Shown: in pieces, positions 21,043-30,156 of the stretch | Position numbering within the stretch: the stretch's first letter is position 1 | Layout: each line of letters opens with the position of its first letter | NCBI GenBank assembly: GCA_913046365.1 | Contig: CAJWRM010000012.1 | Span: forward strand, 1-64,000 | Direction: 5' to 3' | Source: an uncultured Flavobacteriales bacterium | GTDB taxonomy: Bacteria > Bacteroidota > Bacteroidia > Flavobacteriales_D > Crocinitomicaceae | Length of the DNA: 64,000 nt | Translations under genes and position numbers: made by a program | The notes under the pieces: generated by a model | Database searches by the model: none | The model's input: the letters and a program-made list of their open reading frames with translations, nothing else | Told to the model about the DNA's origin: nothing

Positions 21043-22577
21043 TTATTATCTAGTGTGGCGAAGTCTTTTGGCCTCAATATATGGTTCCATTTGAAATTTT
21101 TAATCCATTTGTCTTTCATATTAATCTGATCAATTGGATAAAAAATACCCGTAGGTTCTGTTCTATACGTTATACCAGTAACTTCACCGCTATCTAGGTG
21201 AACTGTTAATGTTGACGCTTCGAGCTTATTTAACCCCATTCTTTTAATGGTTAGTAGGCTATCTGTTTGCTCTTCATCTTCCGGGAAATATATACTTGTT
21301 GCAGAACCATAAACGTCTGTCTGAATAAGTTTTCCTTTTTCCATAAATGCAATAATGTCCTTGCCGGATATTTGATTGTAAAAGGTGCCAGAGTCAAGCT
21401 CCATAAGGACAGAGGAATTGTCGTAAATGTCAATATGGTCAATCAATGAGTCTTTTAAATGAATCTGCATAGAATCTCCCTTTAGCTCGGCATTTTCAGA
21501 CCATATAATTGGGGATGAGTATAGTGTCATTAGGTCTGCAAGTTCAATAAAGGATAATGAATCACAGATTGCTTGAATTTGCGTATTGTAGATGCGCACG
21601 CCATGATAGGCAAATATTTTTTGCTGAGCTTCCATTGTATCTGGTAGGATTCTTAAAGTGTCACTATGAATATAAATGGTGTCACTATTCTGAATGAGTT
21701 CAGCTAAGACACATTCTGAGACGAATGTCTCATCTTTAGATTCGTCTTTTAATAGGTAATTTGATTGAATGCGAATATTGTTCTTTTCTTCAGTAAAATG
21801 AACGTTTTTTTTGGCTTCGATTTTTTGTAGGCTGTCATTATAAAATATCGTATCTGCAAATAATGTTTTTTCTGGATCCTTGAACATGGCATCTCCATGG
21901 AGATAACCCAAATTCTTTTTTGTGTGAAACCAACCATAAGAAGAAACAATATCAGCGCTATCTTTCTTGATTTTTGTTTTGCCAAAAAAGTAACTTTTCT
22001 GCTGGGCATAATTGAACTGAAGGGTGTCTGTTGTCATGGTCAAAGACTCATTTGTATATTTTACACTATCCTGAAAATAGTAGTTTTTTGTATCCGGATA
22101 GAAGTAACCTATTTTACTCGTGATGCGTTCTTTAGAATTTGTTTTCTGTATGACTCCATGGTTTCTGTATGTGGCTCTTCCTGATGCCGAGTCATATTCA
22201 ATGCTATCGGTTGTTAGTTTATAATCACCATCCCTCATTTTTACACGGCCCCAGAGTTTTGATTTATCGGCTATTCCATCAAAAAAAGCAGAGTCGCAGA
22301 AAATATTGAGCTTTTCTTTTATAATATGGACATTTCCATAAGCACGAACAATTTGTGCTTTTTCAAAATAATAAGCGCTATCACAAAACATTGTATTTTG
22401 TTGGTATTCAAAATTGACATCTCCCTCTAGTTTTAGCAAGTCATTTTCTTCAAAATAGTTGGCTTTTTTGGACCCCGGGAGTAATTTAAGCACATCTTCT
22501 TGGGCCACGTAATTATGGCTCAAAAAAAATGCGCTTACGAAAAGCGCATAATGTACAATCTGCTTTTCTAAAATCAT
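21039..22577 (-). CDS. OstA/LptA-like LPS transport protein
   Basis: Signal peptide; repeated LEGDVNFEYQQNTMFCDSAYYFEKAQIVRAYGNVHI-type OstA strands. Confidence 0.8.
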   Translation of the reverse strand: MILEKQIVHYALFVSAFFLSHNYVAQEDVLKLLPGSKKANYFEENDLLKLEGDVNFEYQQNTMFCDSAYYFEKAQIVRAYGNVHIIKEKLNIFCDSAFFDGIADKSKLWGRVKMRDGDYKLTTDSIEYDSASGRATYRNHGVIQKTNSKERITSKIGYFYPDTKNYYFQDSVKYTNESLTMTTDTLQFNYAQQKSYFFGKTKIKKDSADIVSSYGWFHTKKNLGYLHGDAMFKDPEKTLFADTIFYNDSLQKIEAKKNVHFTEEKNNIRIQSNYLLKDESKDETFVSECVLAELIQNSDTIYIHSDTLRILPDTMEAQQKIFAYHGVRIYNTQIQAICDSLSFIELADLMTLYSSPIIWSENAELKGDSMQIHLKDSLIDHIDIYDNSSVLMELDSGTFYNQISGKDIIAFMEKGKLIQTDVYGSATSIYFPEDEEQTDSLLTIKRMGLNKLEASTLTVHLDSGEVTGITYRTEPTGIFYPIDQINMKDKWIKNFKWNHILRPKDFATLDNN

Positions 22578-23851
22578 TAAGAATTGGCTAACGTTTGTTT
22601 TCTGTCAGGTCCGACTGATACAACGCGAATAGGCACATTTAATTGTTTTTCGAGGTAATCTACGTAGGCCTTGAATGTGTCAGGGGCATCGTCAAGCGAT
22701 TCAAGTTGTGTCAAATCCTTTTTCCACCCGGGTATATTTTCGTATACCGGAGTGATTTTACTATCGTTTATATCAAAGGGAAAATGATTGACCTCTTTTC
22801 CATCAATAATATATTTTGTGCATGCTTTGATTTCATCAAATATACTAAGTACATCTCCTTTCATCATGCAAAGCTCCGTAACACCATTGATCATGATTGA
22901 ATAACGCAATTGAACCAAGTCAATCCAGCCACATCGTCTTGGGCGACCAGTTGTTGCGCCAAACTCATGTCCTTCTCTTCCCATATCTTCTCCGTCCTTG
23001 TCGAACAATTCAGTGGGGAAGGGGCCGCTTCCAACCCGTGTACAATAGGCTTTAAAAATACCGATCACCTTTCCGACCTTTGTTGGTGGAACGCCAAGTC
23101 CAGTGCATGTTCCAGCAGTAATCGTATTTGAAGAAGTAACGAAGGGGTAGGTCCCGAAATCAATGTCTAGCATTGTTCCTTGTGCTCCTTCAGCCAAGAC
23201 TTTTTTACCCGTTTTAATTGCTTCGTCAATGTATATTTCACTATCCACAAATTCCAACTCTTTCATTTTTTTGATTCCTTCAAACCAAGGTTCTTCGAGT
23301 TCGCATAAAGAATAACTAAATTCAGTATAGTGGCTTAAGATATTTTTATGCTTTGCAACCAATGCATCATACTTTTTCTGGAAGTTTGGTGATAAAATAT
23401 CTCCAACTCTTAATCCATTTCTCCCTGTCTTATCCATATAAGTCGGGCCAATACCTTTCAGTGTAGATCCTATTTTATTCTTTCCTTTTGCCATTTCAGA
23501 TGCGGCATCCAAAAGTTTGTGCGTAGGTAGAATGAGGTGTGCTTTTTTCGAGATCAACAATCTTGATTTGTATTCAACATTGTAGGGAGCTAGCTTATCT
23601 AATTCTTGCTTAAAAATTACAGGGTCTATAACTACACCATTTCCAACAAGGTTTACTACTTCTGGATGAAAAATACCAGAAGGAATTGTGTGCAAAACGT
23701 GCTTAATGCCCTCAAATTCAAGAGTATGACCTGCGTTCGGGCCACCTTGGAATCTTGCGATAATGTCATATTTTGGTGTTAAAACATCAACAATCTTTCC
23801 TTTCCCTTCATCTCCCCATTGAAGTCCTAATAATACATCTACGTTCATCAA
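22577..23851 (-). CDS. purA: Adenylosuccinate synthase
   Basis: VLLGLQWGDEGKGKIVDVL, RFQGGPNAGHT, EGAQGTMLDIDFGTYPFVTSSNT. Confidence 0.96.
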   Translation of the reverse strand: MMNVDVLLGLQWGDEGKGKIVDVLTPKYDIIARFQGGPNAGHTLEFEGIKHVLHTIPSGIFHPEVVNLVGNGVVIDPVIFKQELDKLAPYNVEYKSRLLISKKAHLILPTHKLLDAASEMAKGKNKIGSTLKGIGPTYMDKTGRNGLRVGDILSPNFQKKYDALVAKHKNILSHYTEFSYSLCELEEPWFEGIKKMKELEFVDSEIYIDEAIKTGKKVLAEGAQGTMLDIDFGTYPFVTSSNTITAGTCTGLGVPPTKVGKVIGIFKAYCTRVGSGPFPTELFDKDGEDMGREGHEFGATTGRPRRCGWIDLVQLRYSIMINGVTELCMMKGDVLSIFDEIKACTKYIIDGKEVNHFPFDINDSKITPVYENIPGWKKDLTQLESLDDAPDTFKAYVDYLEKQLNVPIRVVSVGPDRKQTLANS

Positions 23852-23854
23852 ATT

Positions 23855-24190
23855 TTACTTAAAATAGTTAATAGCAGATTCTTCCGAATCATACATAGAA
23901 AAAACATCATTCATTTTCGTGATCTCAAATAGTTTTGAGATGAGCTTATTTGGTGAACAAATTAAAAGGTCACCGTTCTCAATTCTGCATTTTGTCATTG
24001 TTTTAACAAATACAGCGATACCAGTTGAATTGATGTGCGTCAGCGCTTTAAGGTTAAAAATCACCTTAAATGACTTCAAGTTTGAGACAGCATCTTTGAG
24101 GTTTTCTGCATCAGATTCGGTTAGTATTTTACCTTGAAGATGAAATATCATACAGTCTGAATTAGCCTCTGCTGTTACATTCAAATTCAT
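23855..24190 (-). CDS. STAS-domain protein (anti-sigma factor antagonist type)
   Basis: [25 protein letters not shown], 111 aa. Confidence 0.82.
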   Translation of the reverse strand: MNLNVTAEANSDCMIFHLQGKILTESDAENLKDAVSNLKSFKVIFNLKALTHINSTGIAVFVKTMTKCRIENGDLLICSPNKLISKLFEITKMNDVFSMYDSEESAINYFK

Positions 24191-24636
24191 TCTTCAGTTT
24201 TATTATTTTTTGTTCCATAAAAATAAAGCGAGTGATGTTGAATTTTTACATCAAATAAATCTTCTATTGTGGACTTTATTTGTTGAATCCTTGGGTCACA
24301 AAACTCAATAACCTCTCCAGTATCTGTGCATATGACATGATCATGTTGTTTTGAACCATGTGCCTTTTCAAATTGGGCGATGTTTTTACCGAATTGGTGC
24401 TTGCTTACAAGGTTACAAGCTAATAATAATTCAATGGTATTATAAAGTGTCGCTCGAGAAACACGGTAGTTGTGACTCTTCATTTTTAGGTAAAGGGATT
24501 CGATATCAAAATGTCCGTCGTGTCTGTATATTTCATGCAATATAGCAAAGCGCTCCGGTGTCTTCCGATGTCCATTCTTTTCTAAGTAAGCAGAAAAGAT
24601 TCCTTTAACTGTTTCTTGTAGTGTGCTTTCACTCAT
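24187..24636 (-). CDS. Fur family transcriptional regulator
   Basis: [63 protein letters not shown]. Confidence 0.9.
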   Translation of the reverse strand: MSESTLQETVKGIFSAYLEKNGHRKTPERFAILHEIYRHDGHFDIESLYLKMKSHNYRVSRATLYNTIELLLACNLVSKHQFGKNIAQFEKAHGSKQHDHVICTDTGEVIEFCDPRIQQIKSTIEDLFDVKIQHHSLYFYGTKNNKTEE

Positions 24637-24730
24637 AGCAAAGAACAAATTTACAATATAAATTAATTCAAGTTTCCATTATTTGTGAATGGTTTTAAAC
24701 TCTTATCAACACAAATACCAAAATAGGTTC

Positions 24731-24757
24731 AAAAAAAAAGGGGAGAAGCTCCCCTTT
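24731..24757 (-). terminator. Rho-independent terminator downstream of rpsA
   Basis: AAAGGGGAG-AAG-CTCCCCTTT stem followed (minus strand) by a T tract. Confidence 0.85.
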
Positions 24758-24776
24758 CTATGCTTTGAAGACAGAA

Positions 24777-26549
24777 TTATTTTTTCTTATCCATTTTTTC
24801 TTTCAACTCCGCCAATGCGTCAAGATCTCCAAGTGTAGATTTCTCAGCATTCTTGTTGACAGCATTTAGATTGCTCGTGCTGGATTTTCTCGATGGTCTT
24901 GAACTCGTTGCAGGCTCAGAGTGCTCCTCGTGCGTTCTGATATGTGAAACAACGATTTTTCTTGCATCTCTATTGAACTCAATCACCTTAAAGTCAAGAA
25001 CGTCTTCAACTATCGCGTTGTTTCCGTCAGCTTTCTTTAAGTGCTTGGCTGGACAAATTCCCTCTAAACCATATGGTAAAGAAACAATTCCTGATTTGTC
25101 TTTCATTTCAATGATGGTTCCATTATGAACAGTCCCTTCAGCGAAAGTCGCTTCGAATACTTCCCATGGATTCTCTTCAAGCTGTTTGTGGCCTAAAGAA
25201 ATCCTTCTGTTTTCTTGGTCAATCTCTAAAACAATCACTTCCATCGCTTCTCCAGTTTTGCAGAATTCAGATGGGTGCTTGATTTTCTTTTGCCATGAAA
25301 GGTCAGAAATGTGGATTAATCCATCAACTCCTTCTTCCAATTCAACGAAAACACCAAAGTTTGTGAAGTTTCTAACTTTTGCTGTGTGCTGCGTATTAAC
25401 CGCATACTTAGTATCAATGTTACTCCATGGATCTGGCATTAATTGCTTAATTCCAAGAGACATTTTTCTTTCTTCTCTATCTAAAGTTAATACAACTGCT
25501 TCAACGGAGTCTCCAATTTTCATAAAGTCCTGTGCAGAACGTAAGTGCTGTGACCAACTCATTTCAGAAACGTGAATCAATCCTTCAACACCCGCTGCAA
25601 TCTCTATGAAAGCACCGTAGTCAGCCATGACAACTACTTTACCAGTAACTTTGTCACCAACTGCCATTTCAGTATCTAAAGAATCCCATGGATGTGGCTG
25701 AAGTTGTTTCAATCCAAGAGCAATTCTTTTCTTCTCATCATCAAAGTCAAGAATAACTACATTGATTTTAGAATCTAATTCCAACATTTCCTCTGGATGC
25801 GAAACGCGTCCCCACGAAAGGTCCGTGATGTGAATTAATCCATCAACACCACCTAAATCGATAAACACACCGTAAGAAGTAATATTCTTTACGATACCTT
25901 CAAGAACCTGTCCTTTTTCAAGGCCAGAAATGATTTGTTTCTTTTGCTCTTCAAGTTCTGCTTCGATAAGCGCTTTGTGCGAAACAACAACGTTTCTAAA
26001 TTCTTCATTGATTTTGACAACTTTGAATTCCATGTTTTTTCCAACATATACATCATAGTCACGGATCGGCTTAACATCTATTTGAGAACCTGGAAGGAAA
26101 GCTTCGATGCCAAACACATCCACAATCAATCCACCTTTAGTTCTGCATTTAACATGACCAGTAATTACCTCTCCTGTTTTCAAAACTTCATTTACGCGAA
26201 TCCACGCACTGTGCATTCTTGCTGTTTTGTGAGAAACGATTAGCTGACCTGTTTTATCTTCTCTACATTCTACATAGACGTCTACAACATCACCTATTTT
26301 AAGATCCGGATTGTAACGGAATTCATTTGCAGCAATTACACCTTCGGATTTGTATCCGATATTAATAATAGCTTCTTTTTTGGTAAGATGTACGACTGTG
26401 CCTTTGATTACCTCTTTTTCGTTGATCGACGTTAAGGTTTTTTCATAAACGTCAGACATTTCTGACCTTTCTACTTGACTGTAGCCATCTAATTGAAGTG
26501 CTTCCCAGTCGAAATCTGCAGTTCCCTGCGTTGTTTTTGTTGTTGCCAT
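24777..26549 (-). CDS. rpsA: 30S ribosomal protein S1
   Basis: Multiple S1 repeats (GVFIDLGGVDGLIHITDLSWGRVSHPEEM, GAFIEIAAGVEGLIHVSEMSW, GVFVELEEGVDGLIHISDLSW). Confidence 0.96.
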   Translation of the reverse strand: MATTKTTQGTADFDWEALQLDGYSQVERSEMSDVYEKTLTSINEKEVIKGTVVHLTKKEAIINIGYKSEGVIAANEFRYNPDLKIGDVVDVYVECREDKTGQLIVSHKTARMHSAWIRVNEVLKTGEVITGHVKCRTKGGLIVDVFGIEAFLPGSQIDVKPIRDYDVYVGKNMEFKVVKINEEFRNVVVSHKALIEAELEEQKKQIISGLEKGQVLEGIVKNITSYGVFIDLGGVDGLIHITDLSWGRVSHPEEMLELDSKINVVILDFDDEKKRIALGLKQLQPHPWDSLDTEMAVGDKVTGKVVVMADYGAFIEIAAGVEGLIHVSEMSWSQHLRSAQDFMKIGDSVEAVVLTLDREERKMSLGIKQLMPDPWSNIDTKYAVNTQHTAKVRNFTNFGVFVELEEGVDGLIHISDLSWQKKIKHPSEFCKTGEAMEVIVLEIDQENRRISLGHKQLEENPWEVFEATFAEGTVHNGTIIEMKDKSGIVSLPYGLEGICPAKHLKKADGNNAIVEDVLDFKVIEFNRDARKIVVSHIRTHEEHSEPATSSRPSRKSSTSNLNAVNKNAEKSTLGDLDALAELKEKMDKKK

Positions 26550-26640
26550 TGGGCTGTTAACATTTGTATTTCAAGGCTCCTTATTCCTTGAAAGGGTTTA
26601 TATGGGTCACATAATTAAAGGAGGGTGACCATTTTGAGAG
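26550..26640 (-). ncRNA. Putative structured rpsA 5' leader (two hairpins with complementary loops)
   Basis: Minus strand: GGTCAC-cctcctttaattat-GTGACC (26630-26605) and TTTCAAGG-aataaggag-CCTTGAAA (26593-26569); loop CUCCUU complementary to loop AAGGAG. Confidence 0.45.
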
Positions 26641-26642
26641 TG

Positions 26643-26650
26643 CAAAGATA
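26643..26650 (-). promoter_or_regulatory. Predicted -7 element of rpsA
   Basis: Minus strand TATCTTTG (TAnnTTTG), about 11 nt upstream of leader hairpin 1. Confidence 0.5.
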
Positions 26651-26714
26651 GGGAATTCTTTAGAATAAGAAAGACTTTTACTAAAGTGAATTGAAAATAA
26701 TTAGAAGGCCCTAA

Positions 26715-27299
26715 TTAATTGTCATTTGGATTGTTCGGGAATTTAGAAATCATTTTAAATTTCCCTTGTTGCATTTCGAGCGCTGTTTTCCATAAATCTT
26801 CATGGTTTGTATCTAAAATAAGCTTGTGGTCTACGTTGTTCACTGTAATCCAAGAATTTTCTTTTAATTCAGCATCTAACTGCTCAAGATCCCAACCGGA
26901 GTAACCTATAAAGAATCGGATTTTTTCTCGCGCCGATGGTGTTTTTTCTAAAACGGCACAAATCTCGTCAAAATCTCCTCCGTAAAATAGATTTTTTTGT
27001 ATTTGCAACGAATTTGAAATCTTATTCCCAAATGAATGAATAAAGAAAAGACTATCCTTAGATACGGGGCCTCCAAATCCAATTTTAGCATTGATATCAG
27101 GGAAATTGGCGTCAATTTTATGTAAATCTATTTCTGCAAAATTATTTAGTACAAAACCAAAGGTTCCCTCCTCATTGTGTTCACATAGCACAACCACAGA
27201 TCTCCCAAAATACGGATCGTTTAGAAAGGGATCGGATATCAAAACGCTCCCTTTTTTGGGCCTTTCATTATTGGTAAATGAAAAGTTTATTTTCTTCAT
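26715..27299 (-). CDS. YqgE/AlgH family protein
   Basis: KKGSVLISDPFLNDPYFGRSVVVLCEHNEEGTFGFVLN, FFIGYSGWDLEQLDAELKENSW; start adjusted from 27323. Confidence 0.9.
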   Translation of the reverse strand: MKKINFSFTNNERPKKGSVLISDPFLNDPYFGRSVVVLCEHNEEGTFGFVLNNFAEIDLHKIDANFPDINAKIGFGGPVSKDSLFFIHSFGNKISNSLQIQKNLFYGGDFDEICAVLEKTPSAREKIRFFIGYSGWDLEQLDAELKENSWITVNNVDHKLILDTNHEDLWKTALEMQQGKFKMISKFPNNPNDN

Positions 27300-27339
27300 G
27301 TTACAAAGGTGCGAAAAAGACAAATCATCTCAATAGCAA

Positions 27340-27368
27340 TTGGTACATTAAATAGATTTTTAAATTTG
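27340..27368 (+). promoter_or_regulatory. Predicted promoter of ppx-like gene
   Basis: TTG (27340-27342), 18 nt, TAAATTTG (27361-27368); ATG only 5 nt downstream at 27374. Confidence 0.5.
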
Positions 27369-27373
27369 TATTC

Positions 27374-28255
27374 ATGAAATATGGTGCCATTGACATTGGA
27401 ACAAATGCGGCACGACTTCTAATTGGTGAAGTCGTTCATGATTCAGGTCGCTCATTTGTAAAGAAAATATCGTACACACGAATACCACTGAGGTTGGGTG
27501 ATGATGTTTTCCCATTGGGTAGGGTTGATGTTAAAAAGAAATTGAACCTCATAAACACCATGAAGGCATTCGAGATCATAACAAACATTTTCGAGGTAGA
27601 ACATCTACAAGCCTTTGCAACTTCGGCGATGCGTGAAGCAGAAAATGCAAGCCAGATTGTTATGGATATAAAAAGTGCAACTGGTATTGACTTGAAAATC
27701 ATTTCAGGGGCGGAAGAAGCGGATGTTATTCTAGGCACTTTTATGCTTTTGGATTTTGATAAGGGTCAGCCTTTTGTGGTAATAGACGTTGGGGGAGGGT
27801 CAACTGAGGTCAACATTTTCAAAAAAGGAGAAAAAGTGGGGTCGAGATCATTCAAAGTGGGAACACTTCGGATCCTCCGGGGCAAATTTGACGAAGCCGT
27901 TTGGTCAGAAATTAATGAATGGATTTCAGCCTATATTCTTCCCTTTGAAGAATACCGATTGTTTGGAACAGGAGGTAATATCAATAAAGCACACAAGCTT
28001 CTTGCACATGGTCCTAATGAGCCTGCCTCTATTGAAGAATTGTTATCACTAAAGGCAGATCTTGAATCTTTAGATTTGGGTGCTAGAATGAAAAAATTTC
28101 AATTGCGTCCTGACCGTGCCGATGTAATTGTTCCAGCTCTAGATATTTATACAAGGGTTATTTCTAACTTTAAATCAAAGCTTATTCACGTGCCAAAGGT
28201 TGGCTTGTCTGATGGAATGGTCTATCAAATGTACCTCAACGAAAAAAATAAATAA
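27374..28255 (+). CDS. Ppx/GppA exopolyphosphatase-family protein
   Basis: YGAIDIGTNAARLLIGEV, ATSAMREAENA, FVVIDVGGGSTEV. Confidence 0.9.
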   Translation: MKYGAIDIGTNAARLLIGEVVHDSGRSFVKKISYTRIPLRLGDDVFPLGRVDVKKKLNLINTMKAFEIITNIFEVEHLQAFATSAMREAENASQIVMDIKSATGIDLKIISGAEEADVILGTFMLLDFDKGQPFVVIDVGGGSTEVNIFKKGEKVGSRSFKVGTLRILRGKFDEAVWSEINEWISAYILPFEEYRLFGTGGNINKAHKLLAHGPNEPASIEELLSLKADLESLDLGARMKKFQLRPDRADVIVPALDIYTRVISNFKSKLIHVPKVGLSDGMVYQMYLNEKNK

Positions 28256-29619
28256 TGTCTAGCAAACCGAGAATTTCAAAAGGTACAAGGGATTTCCTCC
28301 CAGCTGATGTCCAAAAAAGGGAATATATGTTTGGGATAATGCGTTCTGTGTTTCGTAAATATGGATATCAACCCATCGAAACGCCTAGTTTCGAGCTTAC
28401 TTCAACGTTGATGGGTAAATATGGCGAAGAAGGAGATAGATTGATTTTTAAAATTCTAAATTCAGGTGAAAAGTTGAAAAAGGCTGATGTTGATGCCTTG
28501 GATAATAATGAGCTTCCTAAGTTTGCGAATTCTATCTCTGAAAAGGCACTTCGCTATGACCTTACCGTTCCTTTTGCGCGTTTTGTCGTACAGCATCAAA
28601 ATGAGCTTTCGTTTCCATTTAAAAGATTTCAAATCCAGCCTGTTTGGCGATCAGACCGTCCTCAGCACGGCAGATATCAAGAGTTCACGCAATGCGATAT
28701 TGATGTGGTAGGTAGTGACTCATTGTTGTACGAGGTGGAATGTATTCAGATTTTTGATGAAGTACTTTCGGGTTTGCAGCTTCCTGGTTTTGCTATTAAA
28801 ATGAATAACCGTAAAATTCTTTCGGGGATTGCGCAAAAAAGCGGAGCAGATGGTTATCTGGTAACAATCGTTACTGCGATCGATAAGCTTGACAAGATAG
28901 GTGAAGACGGTGTGCTCAATGAACTCAAACAAAAAGAGGTGCCTGATTCAGCCATCAATGCACTAAAGCCTCTTTTATCATTTAGTGGGTCTAATGAAGA
29001 AAAATTGATACTCATGGAGGAATTTCTTGAGGGTTCTGAAATTGGAATAGAAGGACTTCAAGAACTCAATGAAGTTTTAAATCAAGTTGCTGAATTGGGA
29101 TTGAAGTGCGGTCGATTAGAATTTGACATTACCCTTGCGCGCGGTTTGAATTATTATACCGGTGCTATTTTTGAGGTAGCTGCGGATGGCGTTAAGATGG
29201 GCAGCATCTGTGGAGGAGGCCGTTACGATGATTTAACAGCTCAGTTTGGTCTTAAGGATGTGTCTGGTATTGGGATCTCTTTTGGCGCAGACCGTATATA
29301 TGATGTGCTCAATGAGTTGAATTTATTCCCGAGCTCAACAGAGCGTAGTATTTCTTATTTACTGCTTAATTTTGGTGGAGAAGATATGAAGTCAAGTCTA
29401 GGGCTTGCCAAAGATATTAGAGCGAAAGGATTAGATTGTGAGCTTTATCCGAGTAACGCAAAAATTCAAAAGCAATTCAAATATGCAGATTCGCGTAATG
29501 CACGCTTTGTCATTATGATTGGAGAAGATGAAAGAAAATCAGACTCAATTACATTGAAGAATATGGATAGTGGTGTGCAAGAAAAGATCAGCCGTAAAGC
29601 CTTTTTAGATCGTCTTTAG
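28255..29619 (+). CDS. hisS: Histidyl-tRNA synthetase
   Basis: KGTRDFLPADVQKREYMF, FQIQPVWRSDRPQHGRYQEFTQCDIDVVG, RGLNYYTGAIFEV, GGGRYDDL. Confidence 0.96.
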   Translation: MSSKPRISKGTRDFLPADVQKREYMFGIMRSVFRKYGYQPIETPSFELTSTLMGKYGEEGDRLIFKILNSGEKLKKADVDALDNNELPKFANSISEKALRYDLTVPFARFVVQHQNELSFPFKRFQIQPVWRSDRPQHGRYQEFTQCDIDVVGSDSLLYEVECIQIFDEVLSGLQLPGFAIKMNNRKILSGIAQKSGADGYLVTIVTAIDKLDKIGEDGVLNELKQKEVPDSAINALKPLLSFSGSNEEKLILMEEFLEGSEIGIEGLQELNEVLNQVAELGLKCGRLEFDITLARGLNYYTGAIFEVAADGVKMGSICGGGRYDDLTAQFGLKDVSGIGISFGADRIYDVLNELNLFPSSTERSISYLLLNFGGEDMKSSLGLAKDIRAKGLDCELYPSNAKIQKQFKYADSRNARFVIMIGEDERKSDSITLKNMDSGVQEKISRKAFLDRL

Positions 29620-29633
29620 TAAATACAGTTAAA

Positions 29634-30101
29634 TTATTTGAATGTAGGAGATGTATAGAGCATTTCAACATGCGGTATGCCATCTTCAAGGTATTCTTTG
29701 CCGGTAGATTTAAAGCCGTGCTTTCCGTAATAATTTTCCAAGTGTTTTTGGGCAGAAAGTCGGACATCTACTGGTCCAAATTCAGCTTGGACAAAGTTCA
29801 TGGATTCTTCCATAATCAGATGTCCTAATCCTGTTCCTCTGCAGCTTTCATCTACAACAACTCTACCAACAGAAACCTCAGCATAAGAAATCTTTTGTGG
29901 TAATATGCGCGTTGCTGCAACGACCTCACCTTCATTGTTTTTGTAAAATAGGTGGTAGGCTAGTTTGTCTTTTCCGTCTAGATCTTGATAAGGGCAGTCT
30001 TGTTCAATGACAAAAATCTTTATACGCAGTGCAATTATATCATGAAAATGATCGAGGCTCAAAGCTGAATAAGGCTGTACAAACTTTTTAAAATTCATCA
30101 T
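29634..30101 (-). CDS. GNAT family (ElaA-like) N-acetyltransferase
   Basis: LRIKIFVIEQDCPYQDLDGKD, SVGRVVVDESCRGTGLGHLIMEESM. Confidence 0.88.
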   Translation of the reverse strand: MMNFKKFVQPYSALSLDHFHDIIALRIKIFVIEQDCPYQDLDGKDKLAYHLFYKNNEGEVVAATRILPQKISYAEVSVGRVVVDESCRGTGLGHLIMEESMNFVQAEFGPVDVRLSAQKHLENYYGKHGFKSTGKEYLEDGIPHVEMLYTSPTFK

Positions 30102-30156
30102 GTAAATGTAACAAAAGCATTCAAGTCAAGATATTGCTTCGATATTGGTCTTTGGT

